From contig JACJVS010000003.1 in assembly GCA_017655985.1 (NCBI GenBank), positions 186,001 to 250,000 of the forward strand: 64,000 nt of DNA, read 5' to 3'. The notes under the pieces are model-generated. The model was not told where the DNA came from, made no database searches, and saw only the letters and a program-made list of their open reading frames with translations. Below are positions 12,478-23,150 of the stretch, piece by piece (within the stretch, counting starts at the first letter, position 1; each line of letters begins with the position of its first letter). Both the position numbers and the translations under genes were made by a program. The stretch comes from Incumbomyces delicatus. Taxonomy: Eukaryota; Ascomycota; Eurotiomycetes; Chaetothyriales; Trichomeriaceae.

Positions 12478-15114
12478 ATGCCTGCCGGATACGATTCTTA
12501 TAGACCTCAAGAGGACCAACGTCGGCCCCGAGAACCCTCACGACGACGGTCATACAGTCGACCAAACCATGAAGACTTGCAGGTTGTGGTCCCCACTGGT
12601 CCTAGATCAGAAGGTGCCGGCAATCTTTCCCGTTCCCATTCTCACCCAACTTCTTCGGGCATTATGTACGATGGTGCTACACGATCCGCTACGGCAACAC
12701 CACCAATTTCACCTCACTCGCCATCGAATACATCTGGAGGTCGCGTTATAGGCGATCCTCGACAGACACTCAAAAAACCAGTCGTTGCACCAGAGGCTAG
12801 CAAAGCTACCATCCGCTCAAATGCTGAAGCCAAAGGCCAGGATATCACAAGCGCCGCGGCCTTGCCGGGGTTTCTCAGATCTTTGGTGGAGCAAACTGTG
12901 CTTCAGTACAGAAAAGAAGACAGTGAAGCAAAGCTTCACGCAGAGAAAAAACAGGAAGAGGACTTTAGGAAAGCTTATCCTGATAACAAAGATATCAGTG
13001 ATCAAATCAGGGCTCGCATTAAGAAGTACCATTCAGAAATACAGCACATCTCCAGTCTCATAGACGACTCAAAACGAGGGCAGTCTGCTGTGGCAGAAAA
13101 GTTACAGACGACGATCTTGGATACATTTGGCAGTGAGCTTTCTTCCTCCGTTAGATCTACCACCGACACCTCACTGACTGACGAGCTATTACGACGAATT
13201 GCGAGGCTTGAAAAAAAGGATAAAGCCCAACAAGCGGAGATCGAGAGCCTCCGAGCAAAACAGTCGAAATCTGAAGCGGATTACATTACCAGACACGAAG
13301 AACACATAACTGCCCTCAATGAACAGCGAACACTTCGTGACCAACACAAGCAAGAGTACGCCAGCTTTAAACAATCGCAGCAGGCATTCACAGACAAATT
13401 AGAAAATGATTACCGTACTCTAAGTGACAAAACAAAAGCTGACTACGAGAAGCTCAGCGCGGAAAACGATCAACGCACGCACGATCAAGAATCCAGGAAG
13501 AAAGAAATCAGCAATATTCACAATCAACTTCGTTCCATCCAAGAGGAGAAATCGATCTCTCCTCAGCAATTACAATTAGAGTTGACTAACTGTTTCAATA
13601 AAATGGACAGTACGAACAACCCTGCCAGTGCGGCCCTTAAGACAGCCATAAACCAGATGGTTCAGTCTAAGGTTGATTCCCTTGGTGTCGATGGGGAAAT
13701 ACGATCTGATATTAGCAACATTCAACGAGATCTTACGCGTTTAGATCACTCAATCCAGTCGTTAAGTACGAGATACAATGCCATCTCCACACAGCACCTT
13801 TACAAGAGTATCGTGGCAGCAATCAACCCTCAGGGAACGAAAATCACGCAGCTGGAAGGCGCCAGTAAAAGCCTACTCAACCGGCTTAATATACTAGAAG
13901 CCGCAAACACAGGTCTCCAAGGTGAGGTAAACGCCCTGAGAGAAAATCCATCAACGGCGGGGTCCAACGAAAGTCTACTCGCAGAAATAGACAGTCTGAA
14001 GGGAAAAATAATGACCATGAGCGACTCCGCAGATATAATCAGGCTTGAGGCACAAATTGGTTCACTAACTACACAAATATCCAGTCGCGAAAGCAGGCTG
14101 AATAAAATCGAAGAAATCAGCGAAGCCAACCGACAGTTATGCAATAAACGACAAAATGATCTGGATGCTCAAGAAAGCGTCCAAACAAAACAAATAGAGC
14201 TATTTCAAACCCGCATTGAGTCGATGCAAGATCGGATTGAGAAACTAACCTCACTAGCAAAGGACGAAGCTTCCTCCTCAGAAGGCTTATCGAATACGGA
14301 GCAACAGGTCAATTCTTTACGCGGTGTACTAACGTCCCTACAAAGTCGAGTAGAGAGTATTGACCTCCTAGGTTCAAGTCTCGTCTTGTTCACGTTACTA
14401 TTTCCCCCCAAGGACGACCAGCAGATTCAAAGTTTCTTCGATTCTACTGAAATTCTTGATGTCCTAAACTACAGCTTCATCTTGATCCAAAAAATATCGT
14501 CACACGTCAATGAGCCAAATTTGCGAACGCTGCTTGAACCATATGAAGTCCACCGTGTTTGGTTTCGAGGTGGAAAGATCCCAAACGCACGTCCCAGCAA
14601 GACTACACGACGAGCCCTTGTTCAGGTAAATCGCGCCGATACTGAAAACATCTTAAGTATGACCCCCAGCAAGGATGCGTGGAAAGGTCGTACGCCCACA
14701 TTTATCGAAGCCGATCTCGAATTGATTCGAGACACCCTCCTTGCTGCTCCTGCATCAGAGTCTACAACTCCGTTGCAGACAGCTCTTACTATCCGTCAAT
14801 CCACGCGTACAAATTCGCCGAACGCATCCTTCGAGGAGCAGAACCCAGACACCATCGTGGTACCAACGCCCTCACCAGTGAGCCTCTCCTCTGACCATTT
14901 AAGCGGGTGGGATCCACACACGCAGCCCAGACAGAAACAGAAACAGAAACATGCCAAAACCAAGAAGACATCGGACCGAGGAGATAGCCAGTTAGGCACG
15001 CCTAGTACTGCGGGTAGAGGCAGAAATGGAAAAACACCGAAAAGAGGGGCTGACGAGCTTCAACGCGGCGGCAGTTTATCGAGGCCGGCCAGCAAGCGAG
15101 GTAGATCGGAGTGA
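12478..15114 (+). CDS. Large coiled-coil protein of unknown function (878 aa)
   Basis: A single exon starting at ATG 12478 in a good context (CACCATG). Residues 1-110 are disordered and Arg/Ser/Pro-rich. A short folded-looking segment near 115-145 (ITSAAALPGFLRSLVEQTVLQY) precedes a very long alpha-helical coiled-coil region, ~145-630, rich in Glu, Lys and Gln with heptad spacing. A compact domain at about 635-770 contains hydrophobic stretches such as LLGSSLVLFTLLFPPKD and the motif YEVHRVWFRGGKI. The C-terminal ~100 residues are basic and disordered, and include a small QK repeat encoded at 14931-14950. The layout suggests a structural or scaffold protein, for example cytoskeletal, septal-pore or spindle-associated. 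No family is recognised, and coiled coils give misleading similarity. No signal peptide or clear membrane anchor is seen. Confidence 0.85.
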   Translation: MPAGYDSYRPQEDQRRPREPSRRRSYSRPNHEDLQVVVPTGPRSEGAGNLSRSHSHPTSSGIMYDGATRSATATPPISPHSPSNTSGGRVIGDPRQTLKKPVVAPEASKATIRSNAEAKGQDITSAAALPGFLRSLVEQTVLQYRKEDSEAKLHAEKKQEEDFRKAYPDNKDISDQIRARIKKYHSEIQHISSLIDDSKRGQSAVAEKLQTTILDTFGSELSSSVRSTTDTSLTDELLRRIARLEKKDKAQQAEIESLRAKQSKSEADYITRHEEHITALNEQRTLRDQHKQEYASFKQSQQAFTDKLENDYRTLSDKTKADYEKLSAENDQRTHDQESRKKEISNIHNQLRSIQEEKSISPQQLQLELTNCFNKMDSTNNPASAALKTAINQMVQSKVDSLGVDGEIRSDISNIQRDLTRLDHSIQSLSTRYNAISTQHLYKSIVAAINPQGTKITQLEGASKSLLNRLNILEAANTGLQGEVNALRENPSTAGSNESLLAEIDSLKGKIMTMSDSADIIRLEAQIGSLTTQISSRESRLNKIEEISEANRQLCNKRQNDLDAQESVQTKQIELFQTRIESMQDRIEKLTSLAKDEASSSEGLSNTEQQVNSLRGVLTSLQSRVESIDLLGSSLVLFTLLFPPKDDQQIQSFFDSTEILDVLNYSFILIQKISSHVNEPNLRTLLEPYEVHRVWFRGGKIPNARPSKTTRRALVQVNRADTENILSMTPSKDAWKGRTPTFIEADLELIRDTLLAAPASESTTPLQTALTIRQSTRTNSPNASFEEQNPDTIVVPTPSPVSLSSDHLSGWDPHTQPRQKQKQKHAKTKKTSDRGDSQLGTPSTAGRGRNGKTPKRGADELQRGGSLSRPASKRGRSE
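14931..14950 (+). repeat. In-frame ACAGAA tandem repeat
   Basis: Three perfect ACAGAA units and a partial one inside the coiled-coil gene encode alternating Gln-Lys in the basic C-terminal tail. Such six-base repeats change length without breaking the frame. Confidence 0.8.
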
Positions 15115-15828
15115 AAGAGAATAGCAGCTTTGACATTGTCAATCTTCTAAGTTGCAGGACGGAATTTACGACATCTTCATCGCCACATCGAGTCGTGCAT
15201 TAGTGACGATTTTGGACAGCGATTGCGCGTCGGATGGTACGATATAAGCAGCCGGGAGTCCGCTATATAGCAGAAACATATCGTGAACCGGTTCCTAGAG
15301 ATTTGGTTCGATCGGGATATTTCGTCTGTCAGATACGAACCTTTTACCTTCTCTCCACAACCAAAAGGAAGAGAAAAGAAATCCAATCAAATGTAAATAG
15401 GTCGGTATGCTCAGCATCAACTAGGTTTTAGACTCACAGAATTTAATCAAGAATATTGAAGTGTTTGCTCATGCTATTTGAGGCGGGATTGATTGAGAGA
15501 CTCCCCCGAAAGACTTGGATAGACACATTTATCTATTATCTGGACCAGAGAGGGTGTTGCACGAAGGATGAGTAAGTTCAATTGGTTTCAGTTGCAAAAT
15601 ACTTAATTGCACGTTGTGCTGTGGGATAGTATAAACTCGGGGTTGAGGCTGATTGGTTTCAATCGAAAAGCGAGAGATCGATCGGTGTTCCTACACTCTT
15701 GAGAAGACGGAATTTTGCACTTGAGCCTCTTGGAACTGGACTCCTTCATTCAATTGTACCACGTAGTAGTAGACTTGACTTGTGCGCGACACTCATTTTC
15801 GGTGTCGATCGCAAAGTCTGTAATATTG
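15115..15828. other. Convergent intergenic region
   Basis: Contains the 3' ends of the coiled-coil gene (+) and APC6 (-). No frame with a start codon and recognisable content was found. Confidence 0.5.
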
Positions 15829-18159
15829 CTATCTGCGTATAGTACTCCAGATTGTATTACTGCCGCCACCCAGAGCATCGTCCTGCTCGTTATCATGTTC
15901 CTGCTCGGGGCCAAGACCAGTCGAGAGTTTTTCTCCCAGTAATGCATGCGCATCATTATCTAACCGCCTCCCAATCAAGGCACTCACGTCTGGTTCGGCA
16001 TCCACCATCGTCCGCCCATGTGTCCTTCGCTTGCCCACGCTAGCCGTACTAACAAGAATATCGTCCTCAGCAAAGATCATTCCACTTTCATGGGGGTCGA
16101 TCTCGTCATCATCGCTCGCTTCCGCCGCCCACATCTCCATTGCTCGCGTGAGTAAAGCGCCAGCCACGCCACCACCACCGGAATCTCCGCCCAGTATACG
16201 TACAGCTTCATGTAAGGCCTCCACCGCTGCTTTTGTCCTCGACAACATTGATAACAACACCAACCCGCGAGCTGTATGAATGTTTCCAAGTAAGGCTTTG
16301 TGCTCATATCCTCCTGCGTTTATCGTTCCTAAAGATCCATCGCTGTTCACAATAGCTTTAGCAGGACCTTCGGCAGCGACACTCAGTCCTGCAAGAGACA
16401 TTCCGATACCCGTAACACCAGTTGCCGAGCCTCCGGTGAGCTGTCGCACACATTCATCAAACTGGTTCAGGGACTCTTCCATTCTGCCCATTCTTCTTAA
16501 CGAATGCGCCAGATTAGCGCGAACAGCTACCCACGCGCCCATGTCACAGCCCAGCTGACTTGCAAGTTCAAGACTGCGGCTGAAGAGCCTGTAGGCCACG
16601 GTCAGATTGGACTGGTGATACAGAATCACGCCCAGCTCATTTACAACAAGCGGATCGCCATTGACTAAGTGCGGAGTGTTGAAGACGATGTTTGTAAGTA
16701 CCGCATTGGTCTCTTCTAGCTTGCCACGCAGTGTAGCTGAAGCAGAGGCGTTGCTGGCCCCAGAAGACATGGAGAAGGCGTGTATTGTGTATTCCCAAGC
16801 AAGTTGCATATTTCCCAGACCGAGATGCTGCATACCTAAAAAGAGTGGAGGTAGATGTGAGCCTTGGAACAACCTGTTGGCTGTAGAGTAAGCGGCAATG
16901 GCTTGATCATGTTCACCTTCCGCAGCAAATGTGTGTGCAAAGCCAATCCAGGCCTCTGCGCAATGTGGGTTCATCAGAGAGGCCTTGCTGAAGAATCGTC
17001 GAGCTTCGGGAATACGAGCAGTGCCAAGGTAGTAAGTGGCGATGGCAAGGTAGGTATATGACTCGTGCGGAGCGTGCAGAGAAAGTGTGTGGGATAGGTG
17101 AAATAAGGTGTTTTGCTGCGCAGTTTCATAAAGACAAGCGATATGTAAAGGGTATAAACTGGGTGCATGTCCAAGTGATGCCATCGTATCCGTGTTTTGG
17201 TCGACAGCCTCGGGAGCGCCGGTTGTTGTTGAATTAAGAATCCGCGTGGTTATGGCCAAAGCTTCGTGAAACCTGCACTGGATATACAATGTCTCGGCAC
17301 GTGTGAGGAGGAGGTCGGGGTTTTCTGCAAGGTTGTAGTGCGTGGCTAACGTCTCTGTTGCTTCGGTCATGGTCCGTGGAGAGGCATATTTGGAAAGTTT
17401 GGTGATGTATAGTAACTTGGTTAGGTGGGCAGCCTCTTGTGCCTGAGATGGGTCGTCTGTCTGAATGCTATCGAAATCGAGCTCGCCGAGAAATTGGAGC
17501 TCTTCATTTGGAGTGAGCAGCGAGTTCTTCATGAGTTGGTCAAAGGCTTCGAGGCATTGCACGTCGATACGGACCGCGGCCATGAAACAATCTTTGGCTT
17601 TGTCGAAGGCATTGCGTTTTGACCAACATAATCCTCGAAGATAACACATGCCAGCCTGAAACTTCAATTCCTTTTCCTGTTCCCGATCTCGTTCTCTCTC
17701 CTCGCTGTACTCGATTCTATCCTTCTGGGCCTTTCCTCTATGCGTGACATGTCTGCCTACCCCGTTTGAATGGGCAAGTTTCCTTCTGGCCTGGTGCTGA
17801 GCCGATGATATAAGGTGGGTTGGGTTCTCTTCACCAAGGAGTGACAGGGCTTGCTCGTACCGGCCTTGCTTAATGTAGCAGTGGCTCGCTAGGTATCGAC
17901 ACGACAGACTTCGATGGATGAGATCTTTCCTCGAGAGGAGGGCTAATGCACGGGTATAGTTGTTGTGCGAGAAGTGAACTTGAGCCAGCCAAAAGGCGTC
18001 GACATCAGCGTCTGTGGCAGCAGTCAGATCCGTTTCCCATGTTATTCGTTCTACTCACTCACTGCTCAATGCCAAAACCTTGTCGCCTATGTAGATTGCG
18101 GCATCATGTTGACCTTTGTTGAGCGCATCTTGCCTCCAGCTCCGCAGATACTTGTCCAT
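15829..18159 (-). CDS. APC6: Anaphase-promoting complex subunit 6 (Cdc16/Cut9), TPR protein
   Basis: Two exons, 18159-18063 and 18011-15829, joined across a 51-nt intron (GTGAGTGAGTAG donor, CACAG acceptor, phase 1). The product is 759 aa. The spliced N-terminus, MDKYLRSWRQDALNKGQHDA followed by AIYIGDKVLALSN and DVDAFWLAQVHFSHNNYTRA, is diagnostic of Cut9/Cdc16. Tandem TPR repeats cover most of the protein, with clear units such as EARRFFSKASLMNPHCAEAWIGFAH and LGVILYHQSNLTVAYRLFSR. The Lys/Glu-rich loop after the first TPRs (HRGKAQKDRIEYSEERERDR) is an insertion. Cdc16 dimerises through TPRs, binds the small subunit Cdc26/Hcn1, and forms part of the TPR lobe of the APC/C ubiquitin ligase that drives mitotic exit. 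The C-terminal tail after ~650 is acidic and disordered. Confidence 0.93.
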
Positions 18160-18487
18160 CGAGCGATTGAATAGTCATCAACGTCGGGCTACGCGTGCTT
18201 CCTCGTACCCTAGAAGAAGCATACGCGGCATAGCATAGGAAATTGTTGGTTGTTCGTTTACGTGCCACGCATCAATGTGCAATAAAGTAATGACGAACAA
18301 TCTCCGCTACGGCGAAGCAAGGCCCACAACTCCGTTCATCGTCCGTTTGGCGACAGGCCCCATGAGGCCCCTGGTTTCATTGTTTGACTCTCAATGCTGT
18401 ACGCCTTACATCTACCTGTAGTCAGTGTGCAACGATAAATGAACCATTTCCTCTGATGCAATCGACGTTTTTGCCCTGTCATAATAT
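18160..18487. other. Short intergenic region
   Basis: 328 bases between two minus-strand cell-cycle genes. It holds the APC6 promoter and the 3' end of the checkpoint gene. A good splice donor (GTAAGT) sits across the checkpoint gene's stop region; see the findings. Confidence 0.5.
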
Positions 18488-21400
18488 TCATTCACTTACG
18501 GGCAAGAGTTTACCCATTATGATACTTTGGATAACAAACTCATTATCTGCAACCTGCACATCCCACTTTTCGCCTTCATCCTCGCTGCTCTTCTTCTTCA
18601 CCTTCACCGCACAATCATGCCGCAGTTTATGGACCATAGTTCTTGCGGCGGGGCCATCCTTGTCATCTACCACAAGCCAAGTACGCTCTTGCTTGTTCGT
18701 TCTAACCAACTTCTCTTTTGCAGCAGCTAGATCAGCGGTCTTCTCGATATCGTCTGCACCCATGGCTTGTATGAAAAAGAAATATGGGGCTCGCCTTTGC
18801 TCTGCCTTGCCACGACCTGTCACAAAAATGACGGAGCATTGATGGAAGAATCGCGATTTTGAGGACAGCAAGCTGTGGAGTCTTGCAGTCATAATGTCTT
18901 CCCGAGGCAACACACGTGAGCGTACTGCTCCATCAAGCTCTGCACTTTCACCAGCCGGTAGAAGATAATCTCTCCAATCAGCCAGGCAGGATTGGTTGAT
19001 GGATGCTTTGACCCAATTCCCGCTCAGGCAAGGAAAGTCAAATGCAAGTGCCTGCATATATTTTTCTTTCCTCGAGTGCCTGTCGGCCAAAAGAGCTGTA
19101 AATCCGATCGTTTGGAATTGTCGTTTTAGCACTAGTTTGTCATCGAAAAGGTCACGAAAAGAATTCTCAAGCACCAACCCGCCATTTTCTAAGAGAAGCT
19201 TTGCAAGCTCTTGTCGATTGTTTGTGTCTTCGAAAGAAAGCGCAAAAGCCATGTTAGAGAAGATGGCATCTGTTCCGCTGTTTTTCGTGGGCAGGTCCTT
19301 CACCAACTTCCGATCGCTCGACGAAGGTGTTGCCGGTGGTGATGAGCGAATAGAGGGTGTCAGTGTTTCGAGTGCGGCGCATGCCGGCGACTCGTCTAAG
19401 AAGACGAAAGGACGTTTGCTAATTCGTCGCCACGTGTTCAGGTCAATGTAGATATCCTTAATCGATATTTGAATTTTGTCCTTCGCGTTTTTGGTTGTCT
19501 GGTGCCTTGTCGTTTTGCGTTGCAAAATGACATGCGTATGACCGTAGATGTCGGTAATGGCCTCGCTTCGGCCCGGTTCGATCTGGAAGCCATGAATTAC
19601 GTAATTCGTCCTTGTGAGATGCTCAAGGTTAACTTTGACTTCGTCCCCGATTCTGAGGTCCAGAGAACAGACACCATGACCAGGCACTTCTTCTGAGTCA
19701 AATCCAGGCCACCTGATAGTGTACTTTTGAAATTCATCCAACGAACTAAGGAGAAGAGCCGGATAGTACGCTCTCGTCCGTGACATAAAGTACGCGAAAA
19801 CCATGTGCGGAGCAACGATGTGATCAGTGAGTTCACAGGGCGACACTCCTCTGCCGCGTGCCATGTTGGTTCCTAATGCATCAGAAATCTTCCCTCCGGG
19901 ATGTGATGATGTGCACAACGTTTCAATCGACCTCTTCGCATCGTCCCTATCGACACTCGTTGTTCTTTGATGCTGCGATGACTTGTTAACAGATTGTGGT
20001 CGAGATGCAAGCAATTCAGGCACATATTGAGCCTTTGGAGAACGCCCTATCTCCCACTTTGACTTCTTGCTCATTCTCTTTGGGGGCGTAATTGATGCAG
20101 CACTGGCTATTGGACCTGCTTGACTGAGCTCGATCGTTTGCTGTCCGACAGATTCTCTTCCAAGACTCCCACTGTGTTTCGTAGTGTAAGCCATCGATGG
20201 ACTGGCATGTTTATTCCACCTTACCCTTTTGCGCAGCACGACCGCATCTTCATCTTGCGAGGAAGTCTTTGCCTCCGCATCCTCGGGATCAGCATCGGGA
20301 TCAAGAAGGAGAGCATTTACTGGGTCAAAACTACTGGCTTCTGTGGTTGCTTCGGTGATGTTTCCTTGCGATATTTCCTCCATTCGCCTACGTTTTCTCT
20401 TTCGTCCCGGTGGCGGTGCATGGATTGGAGAACTGGGTATATCACAGGTTTTCGTCCTCGTCCGCTTTTCTTCCCAATTGACACTGCTAGAGCAGGTTTT
20501 AGGAACTGCGGACAGTACTGAATAGCTTTGGGCAGGGGATCTTTCGGCCAATCCTCCAGCGGCGTTAATTGTTGCCTCTGGGAGTGATCCTGACAAGCCT
20601 TCCGCCACAGTTGGGACGGACTCATCGGTATTGTGCCGTTTCATCATGCCAGAAGGTTGCGTGGGCACCAGTTGGCCCTCTGGTGAGGCTGGGACCATGT
20701 CAATTGAGTTGCCCGAACTGGCATCCAAAAAGCCTATCGGGTGCTCTTGTGTGGCAGTTGCCGATAATTGGGAGTTGGCAATCCGCACTGGATCAGGGCT
20801 GCAAATCCTTGGGATAGTGCCTGACCTGCCAAATCTTGCCCGGCGCACAGAGGGACTGGATTGTACGGGAAGACAAGAACGAGAAGCGCTGCGGGTGATT
20901 CGTTTGGTCGTCTCTGGAACAAAAGGAGTGCATGAGTTCGTCTGAACTTCGTTAACATATGAGCCTAAGCCATCTCTAGATTTGTATGACTTTGCAGTGT
21001 GATGTATGGCGACGTTGTGGGCTTCTAGCTGACTATGGTCTTCTGTACTCTTGCTCTCACGCACTCCATCGACGTCGCTGTCGAGAACGTGGCTGCTAGC
21101 TAGTTTTCCGGGGCTTGCAACATGCGTCAAAGGATTTTGTGGGTCTGCTCTCTTCGGCAAGGACACTTCGCAAGTCTTCCCAGGAGAGGAAAAGGACGAG
21201 ACCGACTTCAGCTGTTCTCCGGCCACGGCTTCTCGTTCTCTGAGCCTTCTCTGTCGAGCCAAGACACTATCTTCCTTTATCCACTCTTCATCGTGACTTT
21301 TTTGAGACAAGCTGTTCCTGTGACTACCAGACCCTCCAACGCTACCCTTCCGTCTGAGCTGAGATTGGTGTACTGAAACATAACGAGAAGCAGGCTCAGT

Positions 21401-22189
21401 CACTGCTCGATGCTTCTCAGACAACAACTGCATTGGAGAAGAGGTTGGAGGGTTTTGGACGTGACGCTCGATTTCGATACCAGGAGACGGTCTGTCCGAG
21501 CACATTCCCGAAGTATGAACGTTCAGAAAAGGCGAAGAAGCAGCTTGGGTGTTGGCAAATGCTTGACTTAGTGCAACAACACTTGCAGGGGGTTGAGCGC
21601 CTCTAGCAAATGGGTTGCGAGACTGCGCAGGCGTTTCGAGGGGTTGGCATCCATGATCTCGTTTCTTATCCACCGTGGCTGGCGTCCTGAACCGTTGCGA
21701 TTCGGGAAACTGAGTGAGTGGTGGCTGAGACTGAGAGGGTGAGAAGTTGACTGGGACAAACCCTTGGTCCACTGGCAAAAGGAAGCTGGATGCGATATCG
21801 ATAAAACTGGAATCACCATCTTGACAAGTATCCTGGAGCTCGTCCTCCTCGCGCGTCTGCTCGCCCTCTTCATGTACACTCCCAAAGTTACGGGCTTTTA
21901 GGGAGATCTCACTGCGACTTCGGTAGAGCTCTTCTACCTCGGAGCGTGGGAGCTCTTGTGTATCGTTGTTACTCGTCTGTGAGTAGGTAGGGTTCGACAC
22001 CGTTGTCTCTGCGATTTCGACGTCCATGGAACCTCGCGTTATTATCAATTCGTGAGTGCCGAGCTGATCGAAAGACTGAGAGGGTTTTCTTGAATAGAAT
22101 GATGCATTATGGATGCCATCGGATGGCACGTCCACTCGGTTCGTGTGTGTTCTACATGTCGATTTAGTTTCGATGTCGTCCTGGAGCAT
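18488..22189 (-). CDS. DNA-damage checkpoint mediator, 53BP1/Crb2/Rad9-like (Tudor + BRCT)
   Basis: A single exon of 1233 aa. The N-terminal two thirds are disordered and rich in SQ/TQ dipeptides (for example YSQTSNNDTQEL, LTQFPESQRF, LSQAFANTQA), a typical cluster for Mec1/Tel1 (ATR/ATM) phosphorylation. A Tudor-like fold lies at roughly 800-885 (VFAYFMSRTRAYYPALLLSS, IRWPGFDSEEVPG, LDLRIGDEVKVN). The last ~220 residues form tandem BRCT repeats (FSNMAFALSF through DFPCLSGNWVKASI, then CSVIFVTGRG to the end). This order matches Crb2 of fission yeast, Rad9 of budding yeast and metazoan 53BP1, which bind modified histones at breaks and recruit Chk1/Rad53-type kinases. The start at 22189 is the first ATG, but conservation at the extreme N-terminus is weak; Met54 (MDVEIAETTVS) is an alternative. 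Confidence 0.88.
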   Translation of the reverse strand: MLQDDIETKSTCRTHTNRVDVPSDGIHNASFYSRKPSQSFDQLGTHELIITRGSMDVEIAETTVSNPTYSQTSNNDTQELPRSEVEELYRSRSEISLKARNFGSVHEEGEQTREEDELQDTCQDGDSSFIDIASSFLLPVDQGFVPVNFSPSQSQPPLTQFPESQRFRTPATVDKKRDHGCQPLETPAQSRNPFARGAQPPASVVALSQAFANTQAASSPFLNVHTSGMCSDRPSPGIEIERHVQNPPTSSPMQLLSEKHRAVTEPASRYVSVHQSQLRRKGSVGGSGSHRNSLSQKSHDEEWIKEDSVLARQRRLREREAVAGEQLKSVSSFSSPGKTCEVSLPKRADPQNPLTHVASPGKLASSHVLDSDVDGVRESKSTEDHSQLEAHNVAIHHTAKSYKSRDGLGSYVNEVQTNSCTPFVPETTKRITRSASRSCLPVQSSPSVRRARFGRSGTIPRICSPDPVRIANSQLSATATQEHPIGFLDASSGNSIDMVPASPEGQLVPTQPSGMMKRHNTDESVPTVAEGLSGSLPEATINAAGGLAERSPAQSYSVLSAVPKTCSSSVNWEEKRTRTKTCDIPSSPIHAPPPGRKRKRRRMEEISQGNITEATTEASSFDPVNALLLDPDADPEDAEAKTSSQDEDAVVLRKRVRWNKHASPSMAYTTKHSGSLGRESVGQQTIELSQAGPIASAASITPPKRMSKKSKWEIGRSPKAQYVPELLASRPQSVNKSSQHQRTTSVDRDDAKRSIETLCTSSHPGGKISDALGTNMARGRGVSPCELTDHIVAPHMVFAYFMSRTRAYYPALLLSSLDEFQKYTIRWPGFDSEEVPGHGVCSLDLRIGDEVKVNLEHLTRTNYVIHGFQIEPGRSEAITDIYGHTHVILQRKTTRHQTTKNAKDKIQISIKDIYIDLNTWRRISKRPFVFLDESPACAALETLTPSIRSSPPATPSSSDRKLVKDLPTKNSGTDAIFSNMAFALSFEDTNNRQELAKLLLENGGLVLENSFRDLFDDKLVLKRQFQTIGFTALLADRHSRKEKYMQALAFDFPCLSGNWVKASINQSCLADWRDYLLPAGESAELDGAVRSRVLPREDIMTARLHSLLSSKSRFFHQCSVIFVTGRGKAEQRRAPYFFFIQAMGADDIEKTADLAAAKEKLVRTNKQERTWLVVDDKDGPAARTMVHKLRHDCAVKVKKKSSEDEGEKWDVQVADNEFVIQSIIMGKLLPVSE

Positions 22190-23150
22190 CCAGCGTCGCG
22201 CACAGTGACCATTACAAAGGTGGAACGCCGTTGTGATACTTTGTAATTGACTGCAGGGACGGCGCTAGTTGATCTAACAAAAAACAGGCTAATAATGGGC
22301 AATTAGCGCGTATTCAAGGCTCTGGCGCCCCCGCACTCAATCCATCGCCCGAGCTTTTAAACCCCGTCGCAAGAGCCTCTTGGCTGCTTCTGAGGTTCGA
22401 AGTAAATGTGTTTTTGGGTCCACTGAATCATCGGCGGTAGAAACATGTGGTTCTGTATTTTTGGGTGCCAGAGAACCATCTGACCTGAGCATTTGGGCGC
22501 GTTGGAACAAGCACAAACGCGTTCTGGTGATTTTAGCGTGGTTCAAGGGCTTCAACCGAAATTTTCGCGGCGAGTCACTCCGGAAGTCGCACAAAGCCCA
22601 ACCTTCAAGATAGAAGTGTCATAAGTCTGTCATGACCAGATAGCTTTCAAACGTCCGCCAGGTTACACTAATCCCTTGATAATAGCAAAATGTATGGGAG
22701 GTATACTGGGACCGACACATTTTGTCAATCAAATTACTGGTGAAACTGGTTGTGCCTTTTATCACATCTTAGCAGACAACGGTTGCTGGGAATCCTTTTT
22801 GCGTTAAGCGTTGGATCTTATACAATTCACAGACAAATTTGTCACAAAATGAACTCACAGATTACGTTGTTGAGCAAAGCAAACACAGAGAAGAAAAAAG
22901 GGAACAAAATTTGTGTTGGCAAGGGTAGTATTTACTGGAGATTGCCTGGATCGCGGTGCCCGTGTTGCAAAATCAAAGCAAAGTGATTGCAAGCAGAATG
23001 TTCTTCACTCTTGTTAGGAAGGTGCTTCGCACTTCAAGATGGTTCGGGTTGCGCCTTCCAAGATGGCTACTCCATCAACTTTCTCTCCTGGCCCAAGGTC
23101 TTCCGCTCAGCTCAAGATTGCAATGCTTGAAGCCACAAACACGAGTGAAC
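22190..23150. other. Divergent promoter region
   Basis: About 960 bases between the divergent checkpoint and TAD3 genes, with no supported gene. A single ACGCGT at 22517 resembles an MluI cell-cycle box, but this hexamer also occurs elsewhere in the window about as often as expected by chance. Confidence 0.5.

Noticed and set aside
22517..22522. ACGCGT as an MluI cell-cycle box upstream of the checkpoint gene
   Set aside because: The hexamer occurs at several unrelated places in the window at about chance frequency, so one copy is not evidence.
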